This document shows, one piece after another, positions 42,879-50,850 of a stretch of DNA of 64,000 bases. The translations under genes were made by a program, and so were the position numbers. Source of the stretch: Arthrobacter sp. (GTDB lineage Bacteria; Actinomycetota; Actinomycetes; Actinomycetales; Micrococcaceae). The first letter of the stretch is position 1, and every line of letters begins with the position of its first letter. The DNA is taken from positions 1-64,000 of the forward strand of contig JAHFUZ010000022.1 of the NCBI GenBank assembly GCA_023264815.1, read 5' to 3'. The notes under the pieces are model-generated. The model had not been told where the DNA came from, did not search any database, and worked only from the letters and a program-made list of their open reading frames with translations.

Positions 42879-44098
42879 CTTCGCTCAGCACCACTCCTGC
42901 CGCCGTCCACTCACCCAGGCGGCTTGGCCGGGCCCGCGCCGCCGTCGCGGTTTTGTTCCTCACCAACGGCGCGCTCTTCGCCAACCTCCTGCCCCACTAC
43001 CCCTCGATCAAGGCCGAGCTGGAGCTCAGCAACGCGGCGCTCGGCATCTCCATCGCGGCCTTCCCGCTGGGCGCCATCCTCGCCGGGTTGGCGTCGGGCA
43101 GCCTGATCCGGCGCTTCCGCTCCGCCCGGGTGGCAACCGCCGGCACCATCCTGATCGGCCTCGCGATCCTGATCGCGGGGCTGGCCCCGTCCTGGCCAGC
43201 CCTCACCGCGGCCCTGTTCATCGCCGGTTCCATGGACGCCATTGTGGACGTGGCCCAGAACTCCCACGGCCTCCGCGTCCAGAAGCTCTACAAACGCTCC
43301 ATCCTCAATTCCTTCCACGCCGTGTGGAGCATCGGAGCGGTGCTCGGCGGCCTCATGGGAGCCGCGGCCGCCGGACTCGAGATACCCCGCGGCATCCACC
43401 TGTCAGCATCACTCGTCCTGTTCAGCATCCTGGCGCTGGTGTTCTACCGGTTCCTCCTGCCGGGCGCCGAGCCTGAAGACCCAGCTACGGAACACGAAGA
43501 CCGCCCCGCAGGCTCTGCCAACGGGAACCTGCGGCGCTGGGTCATGGTGGGAGCGCTTGCGGCCCTGGTGCTCATCGCGGCCGCGGGGGCGCTCGTGGAG
43601 GACGCGGGTAGCTCCTGGGCAGCCGTGTACCTGGAGGGGCCGCTCGGCGCTCCGGTCACCATCGCCGCCCTCGGCTACGTGGCCCTGGTGGGCCTGCAGT
43701 TTGTGGGCCGGCTCGTGGGCGACCGGCTGGTGGACCGCTTTGGCCAGCGGGCAGTCGCGCAGGCGGGCGGCGCCCTCGCCGCGGCCGGCATGGGCATCGC
43801 GCTGCTGTTCCCCTCCGTGCCACTCACCATCATCGGCTTCGGCCTCGCCGGCCTCGGCGTGGCAACCCTGGTCCCCGCCGCGATGCATTCAGCCGACGAA
43901 CTGCCCGGCCTCAAAGCAGGCACCGGCCTCACGGTGGTCAGCTGGCTCATGCGCCTGGGATTCCTGCTGTCCCCGCCCATCGTCGGCGCCATCGCGGACG
44001 CCACCAGCCTGCGCACCGGCCTCTTGGTTGTTCCACTGGCCGGGCTCCTGGTCCTGCTGGCATCGCCGGTCCTCCCGCGGCGGGCTCACCGCGGCTGA
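42875..44098 (+). CDS. Major facilitator superfamily transporter
   Basis: A 407-residue inner-membrane transporter with about twelve hydrophobic helices. The loop 2-3 region is GLASGSLIRRFRSARVATAG and the equivalent second-half loop is GRLVGDRLVDRFGQRAVAQAG, both variants of the MFS G-x3-D-R motif. It resembles drug or sugar efflux MFS proteins related to fucose-permease-like carriers. It is last in the operon with the acetyltransferase and TetR genes. Substrate and direction are unknown; efflux is favoured by context. Confidence 0.88.
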   Translation: MTSLSTTPAAVHSPRRLGRARAAVAVLFLTNGALFANLLPHYPSIKAELELSNAALGISIAAFPLGAILAGLASGSLIRRFRSARVATAGTILIGLAILIAGLAPSWPALTAALFIAGSMDAIVDVAQNSHGLRVQKLYKRSILNSFHAVWSIGAVLGGLMGAAAAGLEIPRGIHLSASLVLFSILALVFYRFLLPGAEPEDPATEHEDRPAGSANGNLRRWVMVGALAALVLIAAAGALVEDAGSSWAAVYLEGPLGAPVTIAALGYVALVGLQFVGRLVGDRLVDRFGQRAVAQAGGALAAAGMGIALLFPSVPLTIIGFGLAGLGVATLVPAAMHSADELPGLKAGTGLTVVSWLMRLGFLLSPPIVGAIADATSLRTGLLVVPLAGLLVLLASPVLPRRAHRG

Positions 44099-44435
44099 CC
44101 AGCTACATCAGGGCGGTGGTCGGGTTGCATCACCTTCAGCGCCCCACGGTCCCGGGTTCAGCACCAGCAGAGTCAGTCCCTCCTCCGGGAAGCAGTGCTG
44201 CTGGCCGCTGAACGCGTGTCCATCATGGACCGAACGTACCGCATGCCGTCGTCGGAGGCTTAATGATCGGAAGCCCCCACGCGAGGTGAACTCGAGCGCG
44301 GGGGCTTCCAGGTTTCGTTGGGGGAACCGAAACCGAGATCAATCTACCGGTCTGCCACGGGCACAAATGCTGGCTGGGGGCGGTTCCCCAAAATCTTGAG
44401 TGAACCTTGAGCCCGCGGGCAGTGAGGGAGGGCGA
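44099..44435. other. Intergenic region between convergent transporters
   Basis: 337 bp. The main structure is the hairpin at 44269-44309. Between 44108 and about 44250 a short minus-strand frame reads like a protein end (SGQQHCFPEEG, VLNPGPWG) but has no usable start; it may be a gene remnant. Confidence 0.4.
44269..44309. terminator. Hairpin between the MFS and MHS transporter genes
   Basis: GGAAGCCCCCACGC (44269-44282) and GCGCGGGGGCTTCC (44296-44309) pair over 14 bp with one mismatch and a 13-nt loop. The position suits a shared terminator for the convergent genes. Confidence 0.75.
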
Positions 44436-45767
44436 TCAGTGGTGGCTGATGCCCAGCGGGCGGCCCTTGGTCTCCTTGGCGAGCAGGACACCGATGGCTG
44501 AGATAACGCAGAGGATCATGATGTAGATGCCGATGGACCCGGTCCACTTGGTGGCCAGCATCAGGGATTCTGCGATGGATGCCGCGAACGCACCACCGAG
44601 GATGGCGCCGAACGCGTACCCGATGGAGATGCCCGAGTAACGCACGTTGGCCGGGAACATCTCGGCATACATGGCGGACATCGGGCCGTACGACAGCCCC
44701 AGGCCGACGGTCAGGACGAACAGTGCCACGCCGTAAAGCATGATGTTCTTGGAGTCGATCAGGGCGAACATCGGGATCATCCAGGCGAACACGATTGCGT
44801 AGCCGATCAGGAACGTCTTGACCCGGCCGATCTTGTCTGAGAGCCAGCCGCCCACCAGGGTGAAGATCAGCCAGCCGAAGGAAGCCAGCGTGGTGGCAAG
44901 CAGAATTTCCGGGACCGGCATCTTCAGCGTCCGTGTGGCGTAGGAGATGAAGAAGGCAATCAGCAGGTAGCCGGCAGCGTTGTTGCCGATGAAGATCATG
45001 GTGGAGTACAGGACCGGCCGCTTGTGGTTCCGGATCAGCTCGCCCAGCGGAGCCTTGCTCTCTTCCTTGCGCGCGGCCATTTCCTTGAAGACCGGGCTCT
45101 CGGCAACGGCGCGGCGGATGAGGTACCCCACCACAATCAGCACGATGGACAGCAGGAACGGCACCCGCCAGCCCCAGGATGCGAAGTCCTCCTTGGACAT
45201 GCTCGAGTTGAGGACGAACAGCAGGCCGGTGGCAAGGATCATGCCCACCGGAACGCCGATCTGCGGGTAGGCGCCGAACAGGCCGCGCTTGCTCTTGGGC
45301 GCATGCTCCACGGCCATCAGGGCAGCCCCGCCCCATTCACCGCCGGCAGAGAAACCCTGGACGATGCGCAGGAGGATCAGCAGGACCGGGGCCCAGAAAC
45401 CGATCTGCGCATAGGTGGGCAACATGCCGATCAGCGCCGTGGCGGCACCCATCATGATCAGCGTGAAGACCAGCATGGCCTTGCGGCCCAGGCGGTCACC
45501 GAGGTGGCCGGCGATGATGGCGCCGAGCGGCCGGAACAGGAAGCTGATGCCGATCAGCGCGAAGGACAGGATCTGCGCCAGGCCGGGGTTGGAGTCGTTC
45601 AGCGGGGCCAGGAACAGCGGCGACAGCAGCGTCCCCGTCAGCTGGGCAAAGATGAAGAAGTCGTACCACTCGATGGTGGTGCCCACGAGGGTCCCGGCGA
45701 GGACTTTTCGTTCCTCATGTTTGGTGCTGGGGCCCATCTCTGAGTCGACGCGTGAAGTTGCGGTCAT
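44436..45767 (-). CDS. MHS-family MFS transporter, probable phenylacetate or aromatic-acid uptake
   Basis: A 443-residue member of the metabolite:H+ symporter family (PcaT/ShiA/KgtP-like). Signature features: GTTIEWYDFFIF in helix 1, GHLGDRLGRKAMLVFTL in loop 2-3, and the family motif RIVQGFSAGGEWGGAA. About twelve helices. The ATG at 45767 has GGAG 5 bp upstream. A PaaR-like operator lies 55 bp before the start, and the paa genes follow upstream on the same strand, so import of phenylacetate or a related acid is the likely role. Confidence 0.88.
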   Translation of the reverse strand: MTATSRVDSEMGPSTKHEERKVLAGTLVGTTIEWYDFFIFAQLTGTLLSPLFLAPLNDSNPGLAQILSFALIGISFLFRPLGAIIAGHLGDRLGRKAMLVFTLIMMGAATALIGMLPTYAQIGFWAPVLLILLRIVQGFSAGGEWGGAALMAVEHAPKSKRGLFGAYPQIGVPVGMILATGLLFVLNSSMSKEDFASWGWRVPFLLSIVLIVVGYLIRRAVAESPVFKEMAARKEESKAPLGELIRNHKRPVLYSTMIFIGNNAAGYLLIAFFISYATRTLKMPVPEILLATTLASFGWLIFTLVGGWLSDKIGRVKTFLIGYAIVFAWMIPMFALIDSKNIMLYGVALFVLTVGLGLSYGPMSAMYAEMFPANVRYSGISIGYAFGAILGGAFAASIAESLMLATKWTGSIGIYIMILCVISAIGVLLAKETKGRPLGISHH

Positions 45768-45821
45768 TGGAACTCCATGGCTGGGGGCAGCGCTGCTGCC
45801 AGGGTGAGTGTCGAGCGATTT

Positions 45822-45841
45822 ACTGATCGAACGTTCAGTTA
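45822..45841 (-). promoter_or_regulatory. PaaR-like operator before the MHS transporter
   Basis: ACTGATCGAACGTTCAGTTA, a diverged copy of the PaaR-type inverted repeat seen at the other paa promoters (ACTGACCG...CGGTAA form). It would let phenylacetyl-CoA induce the transporter. Confidence 0.55.
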
Positions 45842-45911
45842 CTCTAGATAATACTATGAATGTGCCCTGGGCCACACCTAAAAGTTTCGACGGCGGCGCG
45901 GCGGGGGCTAG

Positions 45912-46703
45912 CTAGCGCGCCACGGACCCGTTGAAGACCGGCACGCGCTTTTCCTGGAACGCCCGGAAGCCTTCGGCGTAGTCCTCGCTCTTGCAGAGCC
46001 GGGCCTGTTCGGCGTTCTCTTCCGCCATCGCATCCCAGAGGCCCAGACGCTGGTCGCGGATGTGCGCCACCAGCTCCTTGCTCGCGGTGAACGCCCCTGT
46101 GGCCCCGGCCGCCACCGTGGACACGATGTCCCGGGTGCTCTCCAACAGTGAATCGGCCGGCATGGCGCGGCTGAACATGCCCTGCGCCACCGCCTCGGTC
46201 CCGGATATGAGCTCAGCCGTGTAGATCAGGTCCAGCGTCCGGTGCATCCCCAGACGTTCGGTGAAGTACCAGTGCCCGCCTGAATCCAGCGTGGCGCCCA
46301 GCTTCGCGAACGGGGACCCGAACTTCGCGTTCTCCGCCACGTACACCACGTCCGTGGCCAGCAGCAGGCCCAGTCCGACGCCGAGGCAGGCGCCCTGTGC
46401 AGCCGCGAATGTCGGCGCGGGGAACGCACTCATTTTCCTGAGCAGCGGCTGCACCAGTCCGGCGAGGTACGCTTCGGCGTCGTCGCTCTCCGGCGTGACG
46501 TTCTGGATGTCCCGTCCCGCGCAGAAGGCGCGGCCCTCTCCCCTCAGCAGCAGCGCCCGCACCTCACCGCGTGAGGCGGCGGCAGCGGCGTCGTCGTACG
46601 CCTGGGTTAAATCCGCGAGCGCCTGCTCGTCCAGCGAATTCAGCTTATGCGGCGCGTCCAGGACCACTTCGGCGACGTTGTTGCTGATGGCGAGGGAAAT
46701 CAT
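45912..46703 (-). CDS. paaG: Enoyl-CoA hydratase/isomerase, PaaG-like
   Basis: A 263-residue crotonase-fold enzyme. The oxyanion-hole segments are GRAFCAGRDI and GACLGVGLGLLLATDVV. The position downstream of paaABCDE suggests PaaG, which isomerises ring-1,2-epoxyphenylacetyl-CoA to oxepin-CoA. AAAGGAG lies 4 bp before ATG 46703. It follows paaE by 23 bp in the same operon. The other crotonase at 57446 would then be the PaaF-type hydratase; which copy does which step is inference. Confidence 0.75.
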   Translation of the reverse strand: MISLAISNNVAEVVLDAPHKLNSLDEQALADLTQAYDDAAAAASRGEVRALLLRGEGRAFCAGRDIQNVTPESDDAEAYLAGLVQPLLRKMSAFPAPTFAAAQGACLGVGLGLLLATDVVYVAENAKFGSPFAKLGATLDSGGHWYFTERLGMHRTLDLIYTAELISGTEAVAQGMFSRAMPADSLLESTRDIVSTVAAGATGAFTASKELVAHIRDQRLGLWDAMAEENAEQARLCKSEDYAEGFRAFQEKRVPVFNGSVAR

Positions 46704-46726
46704 GGGGCTCCTTTGGTTGGTAACGC

Positions 46727-47953
46727 TTAGACGTCGAAGTCGACGGTGACTTCCTTGCTGGTGGGGTGGCTCTGGCACGTCAGCACGTACCCCTTGTCCA
46801 GCTCATCCTGTTCCAGCGCGTAGTTCTCGTCCATGGTCACGCTGCCGGTGACCACCTTGGCGCGGCAGGTGCCGCACACTCCGCCGGCGCACGCGAACGG
46901 CACGTCCGGGCGGACCCGCAGCGCGGCGTTCAGGATGGACTCGCGGGCGTGGGTGGGGCTGGCCACCTCACCCTGCAGGCCATCCAGTTTGAAGGTGATC
47001 TTGTACGTTTCCTTGGACTCGTCCACCACCACGGGACGGCCGGCATGGCCTTCCGGGCGGTCCGGCTTGCCCGAGGTGAACAGTTCGAACCGCACATGCT
47101 CCGGCTTCACACTGCGCTCGGCCAGGGTGTCGCGGCACAGCTGCACCAGCTCGAACGGCCCGCACAGGAACCACTCGTCCACGTCGTCGGCGTGGATGGC
47201 GGTGCCCAGCAGCTGTTGGAGCTTCTCGGCGTCGATCCGTCCGCTCAACAGCGGCGCGATCCGCTGCTCGCGGGACAGCACGTGGTGGATGGCCAGCCGC
47301 TGCGGGTACCGGTCCTTCAGGTCCGCGAGCTCCTCCAGGAACATCACGTCCATGGCGGCCTTGTTGGCGTAGATCAGGTCGAACCGGGTTTCCGGGTTGG
47401 CGGCAAGCAGTGTCCGGGCGATGGCAATCACCGGGGTGATGCCGGATCCGGCCGCGATGGCCACGAAGCTGCCCGGCTCCCCAGCGAGCTCCTCCGGATG
47501 GTTCATCGAGTTCATGACGTTCTGGTCCACCGGCTTGCCGTCGCGGCCGTGTTTGGACACAAACGCACCCATGGGGCTCATGACGTCGAGGGTGTCGCCT
47601 GCTTTCAGCTCGCTGTTGGCCCAGGTGGAAAACAGCCCGCCCAGGTCCTTCTTCACGGCCACGCGGATCTCGCTGCTGCCGTCCTCGAAGCTGCGGGGTT
47701 CGGCGCAGATGGAGTAGCTGCGGCGCACCTCGTGCGGCTCGCCGGCCTCGTCCGGGAGCGTGGTGCGCAGGGCCACGTACTGGCCGGGCAGGTAGTCGAA
47801 CTGGCCGGCGAGTTCCGGCGGCACCGCGAAGGTGACCTCAATGGCGTCTTCGGTGAGCCGGCGCACCTCCGCCACGGCGAGGGTATGAAAGGACGGACGA
47901 CGGCGGCCGGTGGCCTGCGCCGATTCGGCGGCGGTCTGGCGGACAACAGGCAT
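46727..47953 (-). CDS. paaE: Phenylacetyl-CoA epoxidase reductase PaaE
   Basis: A 408-residue cytoplasmic reductase passing electrons from NADPH to the di-iron epoxidase. Order: FAD-binding domain with RRSYSIC, NAD(P)-binding domain with AAGSGITPVIAIARTLL, and a C-terminal plant-type [2Fe-2S] ferredoxin domain with CAGGVCGTCRAK and LTCQSHPTS. Some 40 residues longer than E. coli PaaE because of inserts in the NADPH domain. It lies 9 bp after paaD in the paaABCDE operon. Confidence 0.95.
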   Translation of the reverse strand: MPVVRQTAAESAQATGRRRPSFHTLAVAEVRRLTEDAIEVTFAVPPELAGQFDYLPGQYVALRTTLPDEAGEPHEVRRSYSICAEPRSFEDGSSEIRVAVKKDLGGLFSTWANSELKAGDTLDVMSPMGAFVSKHGRDGKPVDQNVMNSMNHPEELAGEPGSFVAIAAGSGITPVIAIARTLLAANPETRFDLIYANKAAMDVMFLEELADLKDRYPQRLAIHHVLSREQRIAPLLSGRIDAEKLQQLLGTAIHADDVDEWFLCGPFELVQLCRDTLAERSVKPEHVRFELFTSGKPDRPEGHAGRPVVVDESKETYKITFKLDGLQGEVASPTHARESILNAALRVRPDVPFACAGGVCGTCRAKVVTGSVTMDENYALEQDELDKGYVLTCQSHPTSKEVTVDFDV

Positions 47954-47962
47954 GGGGCTTCC

Positions 47963-48478
47963 TTACAGGACTTTGAAGTAGTCGAACGGTTCCTTGCAGT
48001 CCTGGCAGACGTACAGCGCCTTGCAGGAGGTGGAACCGAAGCGGGTGAGTTCCTTGGTATTCAGGGACGAGCACTGGGGGCATTTCACGGCCATGGTCAG
48101 CCGGATGGGACCCGCGTGCCGGGCAGCATTGGACATGCCCGAGGGCGGTGCGATTCCGTACGCCTGCAGCTTCGCCTTACCGGCCTCGGTCATCCAGTCG
48201 GTGGTCCAGGCCGGGGCGAGGACCAGGTTGACCTCGACGTCCGGGTAACCCTCTGTGGCGAACGCCGTTTTCAGGTCGTCACGGATGGCGTCCATCGCGG
48301 GGCAGCCGGAGTAGGTGGGCGTGATGGTGACGCGGACACGGGCCCCCGTCACTTCCACGTCCCGCAGGATGCCCAGGTCCTCGATGGTGAGGACGGGGAT
48401 TTCCGGATCGCAGACCGTGGCGGCGATGGCCCACGCCTGCTGCTGTGCGGTGGTGTTTTCCGTGATCACGGCGGTCAC
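47963..48478 (-). CDS. paaD: Phenylacetyl-CoA epoxidase maturation factor PaaD
   Basis: A 171-residue protein. The N-terminal MIP18/DUF59 domain (DPEIPVLTIEDLGI, TPTYSGCPAMDAI) is linked to Fe-S assembly; the C-terminal zinc-ribbon-like part has KCPQCSS and YVCQDCKEPF. PaaD is needed for assembly of the epoxidase/reductase, not for catalysis. The GTG start at 48478 overlaps the paaC stop (GTGA). Confidence 0.94.
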   Translation of the reverse strand: MTAVITENTTAQQQAWAIAATVCDPEIPVLTIEDLGILRDVEVTGARVRVTITPTYSGCPAMDAIRDDLKTAFATEGYPDVEVNLVLAPAWTTDWMTEAGKAKLQAYGIAPPSGMSNAARHAGPIRLTMAVKCPQCSSLNTKELTRFGSTSCKALYVCQDCKEPFDYFKVL

Positions 48479-49395
48479 CAGCTTGCTCCGGGATGTTCGC
48501 GGGCCAGCACCTGCATCTCGGCCAGGATGTAGCCGAGGTACTCGGAGTGCTTGCCCTGCCTGCCGCCGCCGGGAGCCACCGGAACGTCCGGCACCTCCAG
48601 CCCGGCTTCCGTGAGGACCTCGCCGGTCAGGCGGTCAAAGTCGTCCCGGATGGAGGAAGGCACGACGGCGGCACCGGTCTCCCCGAGGCGGGTCAGCAGG
48701 GCATCGTCCTCGAAGAGTTCGCCCACGTACGGCCACATCATTTTGAGGCCGTGGATCATCCGGCGGCGGGATTCCTCCGTGCCGCCGGCCAGCCGCAGGA
48801 CCCACTGGGTGCTATGGTCCCGGTGGTAGTCCACTTCCTTCACGGCCTTCGCGGCAATGGCGGCCAGTGTGGCGTCGGTGGACTGGGTCAGCCGGCGGTA
48901 CAGCTCGAACTGGTAGTAGCTCACCACGAACTGCCGGGCGATGGTGGCCGCGAAGTCGCCGTTGGGCTGCTCGAAGAGGTGGGCGGAGCGGAACTCGTGT
49001 TCACGGCGGAAGTAGGCGAGGTCGTCCTCGGACTTGGCCTCACCGTTTTCTCCCAGCGCACCGCCGGCGTAGGTGAGGAAGCTGCGGGCATGGCCCAGCT
49101 GGTCCAGGGCGATGTTGCCCAGGGCCACGTCTTCCTCCAGTTCGGGTGCGCGGGAGATCCAGTGGCCCAGGCGCTGGGCGAGGATCAGGGCGTCGTCACC
49201 CAAGCGCAGCGCGTACTCGGCCACATCCGCACTGGGCTTGACCAGTCCGGTGCGGACCTCCAGTGCGATGTCTTCCGGGCGGAGGGCGTTGCCGGGGGTG
49301 ATGCGGGTGGCACTGGCGTTCGAGTCGCCGCTTCCTGCGGGGGCAGCCATACCGGTGGAGATGTCACCGTGGCCTGTTGTGGTCTCGGAATTCAC
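48475..49395 (-). CDS. paaC: Phenylacetyl-CoA epoxidase structural subunit PaaC
   Basis: A 306-residue ferritin-like subunit that forms the stable heterodimer core with PaaA but lacks a complete metal site. Recognisable blocks: RLGDDALILAQRLGHWISRAP, EEDVALGNIALDQLGHARSFL and EVDYHRDHSTQWVLRLAGGT. The GTG start at 49395 overlaps the paaB stop (GTGA); ATG 49350 is an alternative. Length is slightly above the usual 250-280 because of an N-terminal tail. Confidence 0.94.
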   Translation of the reverse strand: MNSETTTGHGDISTGMAAPAGSGDSNASATRITPGNALRPEDIALEVRTGLVKPSADVAEYALRLGDDALILAQRLGHWISRAPELEEDVALGNIALDQLGHARSFLTYAGGALGENGEAKSEDDLAYFRREHEFRSAHLFEQPNGDFAATIARQFVVSYYQFELYRRLTQSTDATLAAIAAKAVKEVDYHRDHSTQWVLRLAGGTEESRRRMIHGLKMMWPYVGELFEDDALLTRLGETGAAVVPSSIRDDFDRLTGEVLTEAGLEVPDVPVAPGGGRQGKHSEYLGYILAEMQVLAREHPGASW

Positions 49396-49724
49396 AGGTG
49401 CTTCACCCCTTCGCTCTTGGTGTAGTACGTGGCGTGACGGTAGTCCTTGCCCTGCGGGGACTCGAAGAAGGAGCCCTTGGAGTCCGGATCGCTGGCGGCA
49501 ATGGCGTCGGCCGGGACCACCCAGATGGACACGCCTTCGTTGCGGCGGGTGTAGAGGTCGCGGGCGTTGCGCAGGGCCATCGCGGCGTCCGGCGCGTGCA
49601 AGGACCCGGCGTGGACGTGGCTCAGGCCGCGGCTGGACCGGACAAAAACTTCCCACAGGCCCCAGGCGTTACGGGTCTCTGTGGTTGAGCTTGTCGAAAC
49701 CGCCGGATTGATTGCGTCGCTCAT
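49392..49724 (-). CDS. paaB: Phenylacetyl-CoA epoxidase subunit PaaB
   Basis: A 110-residue bridging subunit of the PaaABCE epoxidase. Diagnostic segments: [40 protein letters not shown] and the C-terminal [17 protein letters not shown]. It overlaps paaA by ATGA and paaC by GTGA, ensuring balanced synthesis of the complex. Confidence 0.96.
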   Translation of the reverse strand: MSDAINPAVSTSSTTETRNAWGLWEVFVRSSRGLSHVHAGSLHAPDAAMALRNARDLYTRRNEGVSIWVVPADAIAASDPDSKGSFFESPQGKDYRHATYYTKSEGVKHL

Positions 49725-50746
49725 GCTGCGTCTTCCTTCGTCGTCATTGACTGCTTTGCCTGCTGTTTCGCCGCATAGGCGGCTGCTGCCTCACGGACCC
49801 AGGCGCCGTCGTCGTGCGCTTGCCTGCGGCGCTCCAGGCGCTGGGCGTTGCAGGGGCCGCGGCCGGCCAGGACTTCCTTGAACTCGTTCCAGTCCAGCGG
49901 ACCGTGCTCCCACTTCTTCGTTTCCTCATTGAAGCGGACCTGGTCATCGGGCAGGGTGAGGCCCAGAACCTTGACTTGCTCGGCCATCATGCCCACGAAG
50001 CGGTGGCGGAGTTCATCATTGCTGAAGCGCTTGATGTTCCAGGCCATGGACTGGCGGGAGTTGGGTGAATCGTCGTCCGGCGGGCCGAACATCATCAGCG
50101 CCGGGGCGTACCAGCGGTCCACGGCGTCCTGCGCCATCTGCTTCTGCTCGGGGGTGCCGTTGGCGAGCTCCAGCAGGATCTCGAAACCCTGGCGCTGGTG
50201 GAAGGACTCTTCCTTGCAGACCCGGACCATCGCCCGGCCGTACGGGCCGTACGATGCCCGGCACAGCGGCACCTGGTTGCAGATGGCGGCGCCGTCCACC
50301 AGCCAGCCGATGGCACCCATATCCGCCCAGGTCCGTGCCGGGTAGTTGAAGATGGACGAGTAGCGGGCCTTGCCGGCAATGAGATCGTCCATCATCTTGT
50401 CGCGGGACTGGCCCAGCGTCTCGGCGGCCGAGTACAGGTAGAGCCCGTGGCCGGCCTCATCCTGGACCTTGGCCATGAGGATGGCCTTGCGCTTCAGGCT
50501 GGGGGCGCGGGAAATCCAGTTGGCCTCGGGCTGCATTCCAATGATTTCCGAGTGCGCGTGCTGCGAGATCTGGCGCAGCAGGGTCTTGCGGTAGGCGGCC
50601 GGCATCCAGTCCTTTGGCTCGATCCGCGAATCGTCGGCGATGACGCGGTCAAAGTTGGCCTGGCCTTCGGCGTCCCGCCGGGCCGCCGCCTCCAGTTCTT
50701 CCGGGGACAGCTCAGCGGTCACTGACTGCAGATTCTGCACTGCCAT
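49721..50746 (-). CDS. paaA: Phenylacetyl-CoA epoxidase catalytic subunit PaaA
   Basis: A 341-residue di-iron oxygenase that epoxidises the aromatic ring of phenylacetyl-CoA using O2. Iron-ligand motifs are visible: [30 protein letters not shown] and [23 protein letters not shown] 50746 has AGGAG 5 bp upstream, preferred to the ATG at 50773. It is the first gene of the paaABCDE-paaG operon, with a PaaR-like operator 40-60 bp upstream. Confidence 0.97.
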   Translation of the reverse strand: MAVQNLQSVTAELSPEELEAAARRDAEGQANFDRVIADDSRIEPKDWMPAAYRKTLLRQISQHAHSEIIGMQPEANWISRAPSLKRKAILMAKVQDEAGHGLYLYSAAETLGQSRDKMMDDLIAGKARYSSIFNYPARTWADMGAIGWLVDGAAICNQVPLCRASYGPYGRAMVRVCKEESFHQRQGFEILLELANGTPEQKQMAQDAVDRWYAPALMMFGPPDDDSPNSRQSMAWNIKRFSNDELRHRFVGMMAEQVKVLGLTLPDDQVRFNEETKKWEHGPLDWNEFKEVLAGRGPCNAQRLERRRQAHDDGAWVREAAAAYAAKQQAKQSMTTKEDAA

Positions 50747-50785
50747 GGTTGCTCCTAATGCAAAGGCCTTCAAGGGGCGAATTGT

Positions 50786-50807
50786 TTACCGACCGTTCGT
50801 TCAGTAT
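50786..50807 (-). promoter_or_regulatory. PaaR-like operator of the paaABCDE operon
   Basis: The core TTACCGACCGTTCGTTCAGT starting at 50786 is a near-palindrome of the ACCG-NN-CG-NN-CGGT type described for PaaR in related actinobacteria. It lies between paaZ and paaA, in the paaA promoter. Confidence 0.7.
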
Positions 50808-50850
50808 ATGGGCCGATGAGGGATGAGGGCAAGGCCGCCGGACTTTTAGT

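Noticed and set aside
44108..44250. Short minus-strand frame with SGQQHCFPEEG and VLNPGPWG
   Set aside because: No start codon in frame and only about 48 codons; at best a remnant, too weak to list as a gene.
46766..48532. 588-codon plus-strand frame across paaE and paaD
   Set aside because: Shadow of paaE/paaD, which have complete catalytic and Fe-S motifs on the minus strand.
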